Source: Ophiocordyceps camponoti-saundersi (nom. inval.) (Eukaryota; Ascomycota; Sordariomycetes; Hypocreales; Ophiocordycipitaceae). From it: DNA of 33,020 nucleotides. The number at the start of each line of letters is the position of its first letter. The first letter of the stretch is position 1. The DNA lies in contig PDHQ01000350.1 of assembly GCA_003339415.1 (NCBI GenBank), positions 1-33,020 on the forward strand. Direction: 5' to 3'. The position numbers and the translations under genes were made by a program. This document shows, piece by piece, positions 21,281 through 30,181 of this stretch. A model generated the notes under the pieces. That model did no database searches. It was not told where the DNA came from and was given only the letters and a program-made list of their open reading frames with translations.

Positions 21281-21530
21281 TATAAGGGATTCGGGCTACG
21301 CCTGAATAGCTAAGTTACGTAGAGGGTGCTTAGTTAAGTCCGCGCGTATAATAGGCGCGGGGTATATATAAGTATATACGATTAGTTAGCGCCGCGCGCG
21401 GGACGGGCGCGGGCTATATATAAACTATAACCCTAAGTACGTATACTATATATACTTTAAAACCTCTTAAGTTATTCTATATTAATAAAGTTAGCTTCTT
21501 ATAAATATTAAGAAGTATAGGACCTTTATA
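21281..21530 (+). repeat. 5' LTR of gypsy element 2
   Basis: 250 bp from TATAAGGG to ACCTTTATA. It differs from 27942-28191 at 17 positions, all transitions and in both directions. The hairpin near the start (ATTCGGGC, here with GCCTGAAT) is the same one as in element 1. A CpG-rich core (GCGCCGCGCGCGGG near 21390) lies between TATATATA runs. Confidence 0.95.
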
Positions 21531-21535
21531 ATAAA

Positions 21536-22581
21536 ATAACTTTAACTATAAATAACTTTAATATTTAATAAGCTATTATTATTTAGCTTTTAAAGTAGTA
21601 AGCTATTATCGCGGAGCTTTAAAGCCTTATACGCTAATAATATTAATTTATATAGCTTTTTAAATAGTAATAGTTATAACTTTACTATAAGCCGCTACCT
21701 TTTAAATTACTATTTAATAGTAATAAGGACCTTTTTCTAATATAGCGCTCCCTTATATTTTATAAGCTATAAGCGGACTAGGCTTTTATTAGTACTACTT
21801 ATAACTAATAGGTATTTCTATACTAATACTTATCTTTTATAATTTAAGCTAAGGTAGCTTTATTTTTTAAGTAAAATACTAAATATAAATATAACCTTAA
21901 TTACTTACTAAGTTACCTTAATATTATATTTACTAACTTATACTAGCGCTAGATAGCTATAATAAAGCTTAAATACCTTATATAAGGTATTTTTAAGTTT
22001 TTTTTTAATTTCCTTATCCGCTTTAAAGCTAAGCTTATTTTAGCAAATAATACTAAATAAGCTAATAAGATTAAGGTTATATACTTTTATTATACCTTTA
22101 TACTAGCTTTTCGCTAATACTATATAAAGTATAATATTCTCTTAACTAAGTATATTATTGCTATTACTAAGATCCGCGCTATTATTATAAATATTAAGTT
22201 TTTCCGCTTTAAAAATAAAGGCTAAACGCTTTTATTTTCCGCTTTTAAGCTATTCTAAGATACCCCGATAACTAATATATACTAAACCGGCACCTAGCCG
22301 CGCTTTAGTAAATATAGTAGCCCCCCCTTTTAAGGCTAAAATAGCTATAATAATAAGACCTATTATTAAGTAACTAAGCCTAATAATAATAAGATTACGA
22401 AGCGGCGCGCTAAGGGCTATTATCTCCGCTATAGCGGTATTAGCTATTTCTCGTATAAGTATAAGCTTAATCCTCCCTTACCGGCCTTTTTAATCCGCTT
22501 TATAAATACCGTAAAAGAGAAAAAAGACCTTACCTTAAACTAAGGAAACGAATCCCCCTTATATTAAGTCTCTTATAAGGG
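21536..22581 (+). pseudogene. gag: gag of gypsy element 2, RIP-broken
   Basis: The proposed start is ATA ACT TTA at 21536, five bases after the LTR, equivalent to 3223 in element 1. The same frame carries the gag core (about 21890-22110; SYLNIIFTNLY, KLKYLI, FKFFFNFL) and the zinc knuckle at 22421-22462 with CX2CX4HX4C spacing, the cysteine codons reading TAT or TAT-like and the histidine reading TAT. After the knuckle both elements share the reading ESPLY, a TAA, then VSYKG, spanning the junction hairpin. Unlike element 1, the pol motifs downstream are in this same frame, so the parent may have made a single Gag-Pol frame or used stop readthrough. Confidence 0.82.
22556..22581 (+). other. 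Hairpin at the gag/pol junction, element 2
   Basis: CCCTTATA (22556-22563) pairs with TATAAGGG (22574-22581) around TTAAGTCTCT, the same loop as in element 1. Just after it, element 1 has one extra G (AAGGGGAAGG against AAGGGAAGG), one of the length changes that put its pol in another frame. Confidence 0.75.
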
Positions 22582-25500
22582 AAGGACTCTTATAGTAATA
22601 TTACTTATAGAATATTAAATAATTATTTTATAGATATTAGTTAGAATATAAACTTACTTTTTTTTTCTTCTTATATTTATAAATTCTATTTCTTTTACTA
22701 TTATATAAGTAGATAATAGCTATAATTATTACGCTATTATAAGCGAATCTTTTATATAGCGCTATTAGCTTAAGCAAATTCCCCTCTCTTACTTATAAGT
22801 AATTTATATTATTATATAAATATATTACTAATAGCGCGTACGCTTTAAGCTATACTTATCTATTTATTACCTTATCTACTTTATAGCTAATATTAATAGC
22901 TAGTAATTACTTATAATAATATATATAATCCTAAGCCTTACTTAGGACTTAATTCTTAGCTTATTTTAAATAATATATAACGATATCTTGCTATATTTTT
23001 ATAAATAGGAAATTATAGTTTATTTTGCTAGCGGATTAGTTATCTTATACTCTAAATTTTAGTAAGTTATTTACCTTATTATAGCTATCCTTAGCTTTAT
23101 CTTCGCAGCTCTTATCCGCTATAAATCCTAGTAATATATTAGTTATTAGTTCCTTACTATTAGCTTATAAGATATCTCTTATATTTTATATATTATAACC
23201 TTTACCTTAATTATAAGCCTCTTTTTATTTTCTAAAATATTAGATTTTACTAACTTATTTAATAAAGAGAAAGCTAATATCTTGCCTTTTTATTATAATA
23301 ATTATAACTACTATATTTAACTTCGCTAAAAACTTAATAATTCCTTACCCTTTTTACCTTAAGGCTTATTTTATAATATACCTTATAAATATCTCCTTAA
23401 GGTTTAGAAATAAATTACTAACTTAATAAATAAAAAATAAATCTATATTAGCTTATTATCCGCGGCCGCCCTTATCTTACTTATAAAAAAGCTAAGAGGT
23501 AAATAGCGCTTTTATATTAATTATTACGCTTTAAATAAGGTAATAGAGTAAGATTATTATCCCCTCTCCCTTATTAAGGAGACACTTTATAGCTTTTTAA
23601 GTACTTATTAGTTTACGAAACTTAATATTTATACCGCTTTTTATAAACTTTATATTATAAAAAGTAAGGAATATTTTATAGCTTTTTATACTTAATTTAG
23701 TTTATTTAAATACCTTATCTACTTTTTTAGCCTTATAGGAGCGCTTATTATATTCTAGCGTTATATTTATATTACTTTTAGTAACTCCTTAGAAGATTTT
23801 ATTATAATATACTTAAATAATATTTTTATTTATTTAGGAGGTTCTTATTCTAATTATTAATATAAGGTACGCGTTATATTCTTATATTTTTATTAAGCTA
23901 AGCTTTTCCTTAATTTTAATAAATATAACTTTATTATTTATAAAGTTAAGTATTTAGGGTTTCTTATTTACGCTAGTAAAGAAATATAGCTAGACCTTAC
24001 TAAAGTTTTTATAATTTTAAAATAAGAGGCGCTAACCTGCGTTTAAGGCGTGCGTAGTTTTCTTAAATTTGCTAACTTTTATCGTAATTTTATATTTTAC
24101 TTTTTAAACTTTATAGCCCCCTTAGTTAAGCTTATAAAACGCGGCGCGCTTTTTTATTAAACTAATAAATATTAGCTTACTTTTAATACGCTTAAGTTTA
24201 TATTTATCTTTACCCTTATCCTTACTTAGTAAAATCTAAACTATAATATTATTATTAAAGCTAACTATTCTAATAAGGCTATTAGTAAGTATTTTTCTTA
24301 ATTTAGCTTAGATTATATCCTTTAGCTTATTATATATTACTTTAAGAAACTTTTACTTATAAAATAAAATTATATAATTTATAATAAAAAGCTTTTTATT
24401 ATTATTTTTTACCTTAAAGCGTAGTTTACTAAGTTATATAAAATTACGCGGCTATTTTTTATTTTTATAAATTATAAAGCTTTAAAATATTTTACTACGC
24501 TTAAGGCTATAATAGAATATTAGGCGCGTTAAGCTAAGATATTTACCTTTTTTTAATTTCCGCTTTTAGTATTATCTTAGCGCGTAAGCGTCGCGGCTTA
24601 ATACGCTCTCCTAGTAAGAATAAGATCGCTATAAGACGGAGGAGCGCTTTAATTAGATTATATAGCTTATATCTATCTACTCCTTTAAGTTATAGCTAAT
24701 TTAATTTAGCCTAGCCTTATTTTAGTTCCTTATAGCTATATTTCTTATTTAAGATACCTTAGCCTTTTTTTATAATAAGACCTTATAAGACCTTTAGTTA
24801 GAGGCTTTTTATACTAATTCCTTTTATTATATATATTACTAAGCGGTTTAGTTAGGCGCTTAGAGGTTTCCGCTAAAAGCGGGTACTTATAAGTAAATTA
24901 TAAACTATTCTATTTTTACTTATAGATAGCTATAATTCCGAGGCTATTTTTAAGTTTTTAAGTAAAAACTTTTAATTATTATACTTATTTAATAAACTTA
25001 TAATTCCTTTATAATAAAATACCTTAGTAAAAATATTACTTTTATATTTTTTTAACGTAAGTTTTACTAAAATAATATATCTATAAATATAATATATTTT
25101 ATTTATAATTATTATTATTATAAAGATTACTTTAATTATTAGCGCTATTAAAAGTTACTCTAGCTACTACTTTCTTCTAAATAGTTTTAAATAACCCTTT
25201 TTATAAACTTTATAACTAAGCTACCCGCTACCTTAAAATCCTAGCCCTATTTCCTAATAATTATTATAAATTACTTATTAAAATATATCTAGCTTAAAGC
25301 TATAATATTTATAAATATTAAGTAATATACTAAGCGCTTTATCTAATATTAGTAGCGGTTTTATAGCTTCCCTCGCGAGTTAATTTCTAATCGCAGTTCT
25401 AATTAGATAAGCTATTTTTAATTTACTTTTTACTATCTTATTAAAGTTAATAGGCTATTTTTTATAGTATATTACCTTTAAATTAATAAGGGTATAAAGC

Positions 25501-26310
25501 GTATAAATTAAGAAATATAAGCTATTTTTTATTATATAATCTCCTTTTTATAATTTAACTAGCTATATTACTTACTTACTTATTAGCTTACCTTAAATAA
25601 TCGGAACTTATTTATAATAAGTATTAGTTTTAACTACTTATTTTATAGCTTTAATATTACTTTTCTTAACTAGCTAGCGGAGGCGGCCGCCCCTATCTTT
25701 TCCCTAAAAAGCTAAGCTATAATATTTACTTATTTCTTTTATAATAATATTAAACTAATATAAGCCTTTATTACTTAGGCTTAGTAGCGGTAATAAGACT
25801 CCTTAAATAAGTCTCGCTAACCCGCGGAATAGTTTTAAATTAACGATTTTATATAGCTTAACCTTACTTATATATAGTTTAACTATTTATCTTAGAAGCT
25901 TAATTACCTTAAAGGTAAATATAAGGTAATAGCTATATTAACGCTATTTACTATTACTTTTAATATATTACTTAATATTTACCTTACTTTTTATATTAAC
26001 CTTATTAAGTATATTATTAGTAACCCTTTACTATTTTAGTTATTTACTAACTTTTAGCTAGATCCTCTCCTCTATCTTTTTTATAATAACTTATTTCTTA
26101 ATAAGTATAAGGTTAAGGAAATCCTCGCTATAAAAAATACTAAAAATTAGCGCTTATAAGGTAAAACGCCCTCTTAACTTATCTTTATAAAATAAAAAAG
26201 TTATATTATTTTAATTTAGGAGCTACTTAATAGCCTTAAATACTATATAATATTAAATTATTTTAAATTTATATTAAGGAATATATACTTTTATAATAGC
26301 TTAAAGTAAA
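22582..26310 (+). pseudogene. pol: pol of gypsy element 2 (protease, RT, RNase H, integrase, chromodomain), RIP-broken
   Basis: The protease-end motif (DLILSLF near 22946), RT active site (23810-23836, YLNNIFIY where Y-x-D-D is expected) and RNase H (24368-24424, NYIIYNKKLF then FYLKA) share one frame, with the same 558-bp RT-to-RNase H spacing as element 1. The region around 25380-25520 corresponds to the integrase core but is hard to read. The chromodomain is at about 26100-26230 (NKYKVKEILAIKNT, then IFIK, ELLNSL) in a frame shifted relative to RT, so at least one indel has occurred. Catalytic Asp codons read Asn. Stops are TAA/TAG. Both ends are approximate. Confidence 0.88.
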
Positions 26311-27941
26311 CTTAACTATATACTTATTTAAGCGCCCCTTATAGCTAATTATCCCCCTTAAGTAACTTTCCCCCTTTATTATATAAATATAATATTACCC
26401 CCTTACCCCTTATTCTTTTTTATTTTTAATTTACTTACTTTTTCTCCCTTCTTATATTAGCTTTAAGCTAATATTTACTTTCTCTACTTTTTTCTTATAA
26501 TCCTTTATTATAATTAAATAACTTAGGAGATTATTATAACGCTAGCTATAGCTTAGCGCTAATATTAACTTATAATAAATATATCCTTAGGCGGGGGAGG
26601 GTATATTTTAAAATTAGGAGAATATTTAATATAATATTAATAATAATAGTCTCGCTTATTTTACTTTTAGGCCGCGCGCGCTATATATAAGCGCTAGCGT
26701 AAACCCGCTTTAATAATATATAATAAAAGGGGAGGATAAGTACCGCGCGTAAGCGCTAAGTAACTAAAAGCTAAGTAATATATATAAGTTAGCGGGGGTA
26801 GCGTATAATAAGGTAATAAGTAAGCTTAATATATTATATAAATTAATTAACGTTATAATTATTTAATAAAAAATATTATTCTTTTTCTAATTTTTTTACT
26901 TTTACGCGTTAATATTTACTTAGTAGTTTATAATCTAAGTAGCTTATTTATCTTATTATTATTTAAGAATCTATTACTATTATTCCTTTTATTACTAAAA
27001 AGACGCTTTATATTATAAGGCGAAGAAGTTAAGGCTAGTAGTAAAAATACCTTATTATTATTATTATTACTATTAGTATTATATTATTATTAAAAATATA
27101 CTATAAGTTAAGGTATATAGGGCGGGTATAATAATTATATTACCGGTAGTAAGGATAAGCGTAAAAGATTATTATTACTTTAGCGTAAAAAGGGCGTAAA
27201 AGTTAGTTACTAAGCGCGGTATAATATAAATAATAGCTAATATAATTTATAAGTAATTAATATAAGTAAGAAACTCTAATATAAGCTAGGCGCGCTAGCT
27301 AGGTATTTTTTTAGCGTAAGGGCGAGTAAGTAAGGTAATAGCTTATCTTTCCCTAATTATCGTTTATAGGTCGCGGATAGCCCGCCGTAAGTATACGTTT
27401 ATAATAAAAAGGTACCTTTCCTAAAAGCACTGTTTTCGCCGCTACTCGCACGCCTTATAAGCTATTTTATAACTATATTAATAGTTAATATTATAGCTAT
27501 TATAAAAATCTTAGATATAAGAAATATATAAATATTCTACCTTTTATAATATAATAATATTTTTATTATCTAAATCCCCTTTTATAACGTAGCTACTTAT
27601 TATATAAAATAATAACTATAGCTAACTAAATAATATATTAAGGGGGTAATATAATAACTTAATAATTATAAAAAGCTTAAAAAATAATAAAAAAAAATAA
27701 ATAGCTATAAAGAGCTTAAATAATAATAATAATAGAAAAAAAAACTATAAGAATATAATAGCGGAGTAATAAAATATAAAGCTTAGGGAAATATTTACTT
27801 AGTAAGGGAGAATAATATAACTAGCCTAAGGAGAAAAAAAAAAGAGAAAGAAAAATTTTCTATATAAGGGGTATTTTAACTTATACCTTATATATATATA
27901 TACCGCGGCCGGAAATACTCTTTTCTTAAGGTAATAGAATA
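26311..27941 (+). other. 3' region of element 2 between chromodomain and 3' LTR
   Basis: About 1.6 kb with no traceable frame. It aligns at least locally with the 3' region of element 1: GTATACGTT followed by the decayed hairpin at about 27409-27437 (GGTACCTTTCC, then AAAGCACTG). An AT/A-rich run at 27640-27860 and the TATATATATATA string at 27890-27902 precede the LTR. No good polypurine tract abuts the LTR; AAGGTAATAGAA (27929-27940) is the only candidate. Confidence 0.5.
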
Positions 27942-28191
27942 TATAAGGGATTCGGGCTACGCCCGAATAGCTAAGTTACGTAAGGGGTGCTTAGTTAAGT
28001 TTACGCGTATAATAGGCGCGGGGTATATATAAGTATATATAATTAGTTAGCGCCGCGCGCGGGATAGGCGCGGGCTATATATAGACTATAACCCTAAGTG
28101 CGTATACTATATATACCTTAGAACCTCTTAAGTTATTCTATATTAATAAAGTTAGCTTTTTATAGATATTAAGGAGTATAGGACCTTTATA
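27942..28191 (+). repeat. 3' LTR of gypsy element 2
   Basis: 250 bp, ends TATAAGGG and ACCTTTATA. The hairpin near its start is intact here (ATTCGGGC, TAC, GCCCGAAT). It is followed by CTATC, the right target duplication (28192-28196). Confidence 0.95.
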
Positions 28192-28196
28192 CTATC
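28192..28196. repeat. Target-site duplication CTATC, right copy (element 2)
   Basis: Pairs with CTATT at 21276-21280; one C/T difference. Confidence 0.75.
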
Positions 28197-28844
28197 TTTC
28201 TTTAAAATAAAAAAAAAGAGCGCTATTAAAACTCTAAGATTCTTAAATTTAACCTTTTCTAAAAGCGTTATTAAGGTATTCTTAAAAAACTTTTAGTTTA
28301 GTTTAAAAGAGAGGGTAAATAAGACCTTAAAAAGGTACGACGTTATTAACTAAGTTAATAGCGTAAATAGCGTTTTTTTTATTTAGAAAAATTAATACTT
28401 TTAACTTAAGGAATATATTTTTAAATTTAGTAAGTATAATAAATCGGCTATAAGTACTTATATACTTATCCGATTACTAAGCAAACTGCTTAGTAAAATC
28501 CGCGATAAATTCTTATATAAGTAGAAAATATTACTTATATTAGTAAGCTACCTAAATAAGGTATAAAATACTAATATTTAAATATTTAAGTATTTCGTAT
28601 ATATACTTAATAAAAGTATTTCGATTACCTAAGCGGATTTCCTATTTAGGAAATCTTATATAATATATATTTAATAATACCTTAGTATCTTATAAGTATT
28701 AAGTACTTATATTTATTAAGCTTTAAAGCATATAAAAAAAATATTAAGACTTTAAAGTAACTTTTCTTAATACTTAAGAAAAGTATATAGCTTTAATAAG
28801 CGTAGCTAAGCCTAGCTGAGCCTAGCCGAACTACCCTATACCTA
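28197..28844. other. AT-rich stretch right of element 2
   Basis: No gene is recognised. A perfect hairpin lies at 28760-28769 with 28775-28784 (ACTTTTCTTA, 5-nt loop). CCTAGCTGAGCCTAGCCGA near 28811-28829 is a partial tandem repeat. This was continuous with the sequence left of 21276 before the insertion. Confidence 0.45.
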
Positions 28845-28889
28845 ACCGGAGTTACTAGAGATACCGGAGTTACCGGAGATACCGGAGAT
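28845..28889. repeat. 9-bp minisatellite (ACCGGAGWT)
   Basis: Five units: ACCGGAGTT, ACTAGAGAT, ACCGGAGTT, ACCGGAGAT, ACCGGAGAT. The second unit differs from the last by one C-to-T and one G-to-A change, the two transitions expected of RIP. Confidence 0.9.
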
Positions 28890-28979
28890 AAGCGGACTTA
28901 ACGATAAGCGTAATAATTAAGAAATTATATAGCGATCGAAAGAGAGATAAGTTTCTACGCTTTTATTCGCTACGGAAAA

Positions 28980-29166
28980 GCGGGGTAAAAGCGGGGTAAA
29001 TAAGAAAACGGAATTTTACTCGCTATAAGAAGCGGGGTAAAAGTAGGTCTTAGTTTCTAGAAGCTTCTAGTAGCTTCTATAGAATTAATAAGCGAAGGAA
29101 GGAAAAGGACTATATAAGGAGGCTTTCCCTCCCTTTTTTTCCTTTCCTTTTTCTTCTTCCTTCCTT
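28980..29166 (+). promoter_or_regulatory. Promoter-like cluster: GCGGGG boxes, heat-shock element, TATA box, pyrimidine tract
   Basis: Three GCGGGG boxes (28980-28985, 28991-28996, 29032-29037), each followed by TAAA or TAA, fit the Mig1/CreA consensus SYGGRG. A three-unit heat-shock element TTCTAGAAGCTTC lies at 29055-29067 (TTC-nn-GAA-nn-TTC), with further TTC and GAA triplets at 29075-29084. TATATAAGG at 29111-29119 is a good TATA box, followed by a C/T tract at about 29121-29166. Order and spacing fit an RNA polymerase II promoter facing right, as in the LTR of a stress-responsive retrotransposon. That it is an LTR is inferred; no second copy is in the window. Confidence 0.55.
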
Positions 29167-29483
29167 AAGCTTTTAATTCTAAGTCTCCCTTACCTTAGAA
29201 TTAGTAATTAATAATAAATATTCTTTTAGCTTACTAATTATCTTTTCTTTTATTAATTATTAATTATCCCTTCCTTTATTAATAAGCGTAAGAAGTAATA
29301 CTTAATATTTCTTATTTTTTATTAATAATAAAAGCTTCTTATCGCCTTAAAAGAGTCTAAAGCGAAAATACCCTTTTTACTAACCTTAGTACTAACCTCG
29401 TATAATAAGACTTAGCTAGAATTAAGGGCTTTATTTAGTAATAAGGTTAGGAGGAAGGAAATCGGACTTTTTATCTTTTTATT

Positions 29484-29565
29484 ACTTATTTACTTATCTT
29501 ATCTTAGATAAGAAGATAAGAGATACTTATTTACTTATCTTATCTTAGATAAGAAGATAAGAGAT
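29484..29565. repeat. 41-bp tandem duplication
   Basis: Two copies, 29484-29524 and 29525-29565, identical as read, each beginning ACTTATTTACTTATC and ending GATAAGAGAT. The unit contains a near-palindrome (CTTATCTTAGATAAG). Identity suggests formation after RIP. Confidence 0.9.
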
Positions 29566-29710
29566 AGAAGAGGTAAAGTCCGTAATATATTAAAAGCTTC
29601 CGCTTTCTCTTTTTACCTAATAGAGAAGCGTAAAAGGTAAGTCTTATCCTCTCCCTTAGTTTACTAACTTTAGTATCCGGACTTCGAAAAATAAAAAAGT
29701 AAATTAACTT

Positions 29711-30181
29711 ATAAAAACTACGATTAAAAAATTAAAAGAAGATATTTTTCGAAGCGGAAATAGCGACTAAAATAAACTTAAAAAACGCTTCTAAACGAAC
29801 CTCTTTTTACTTAAAAAGCTCGAAGAAAAACTAGTTAACTTAAATAAAAGTAAAAAGCTAAGTTTAAGAAGAAAAGAAACGCCCTTTTTAAAGAAAAAAG
29901 AGAATCGACTTATAATAAAAAAAAAGCGACTTTTATAAAGAAACGAATTAAAATTTTAAGAATAAAAATACGCTATATTACGAGTTAATCTAACTAAAAC
30001 AGCTATATTATATTATATAATATTCGAATTCGAAAAAGAACTTTATAAATAATATTTTATAAAATTAAATCTTATTAAAGATAAATTTAATTAAATCGAA
30101 ATTTTAAAAGAAAATTCTCCCCTCTTTATATAAAGAAAGATACTTTTATATAAAGGAAAAATACCGAAAGAATTTTAATAG
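29711..30181 (+). pseudogene. Lysine-rich coding-like frame, RIP-broken (frame C)
   Basis: A plus-strand frame from ATA AAA ACT (possible former ATG) with few stops, all TAA or TAG: KKLKEDIFRSGNSD, LFLLKKLEEKLVNLNKSKK, ETPFLKKKENRLIIKKKRLL, YAILRVNLTKTAILYYIIF, EFEKELYK. The EEKLVNLNK part looks like a coiled coil. It lies about 590 bp downstream of the TATA-like box on the same strand, so it could be the start of a retroelement Gag, but no capsid or knuckle motif is visible and I do not recognise the family. Confidence 0.4.

Larger units (their letters stand above)
21281..28191 (+). mobile_element. Complete Ty3/gypsy chromodomain retrotransposon, element 2, RIP-inactivated
   Basis: A 6,911-bp unit with 250-bp LTRs (21281-21530 and 27942-28191) and a near-perfect 5-bp target duplication. 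It carries gag with a CCHC knuckle, protease-like region, RT, RNase H, a poorly conserved integrase region and a chromodomain in the same order as element 1. The RT and RNase H motifs are 558 bp apart in both elements. The LTR starts as in element 1 for about 43 bp and then differs completely, so these are sister families, not copies of one family. It is at least as decayed as element 1 and has a frame change between RT and chromodomain. Confidence 0.93.
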
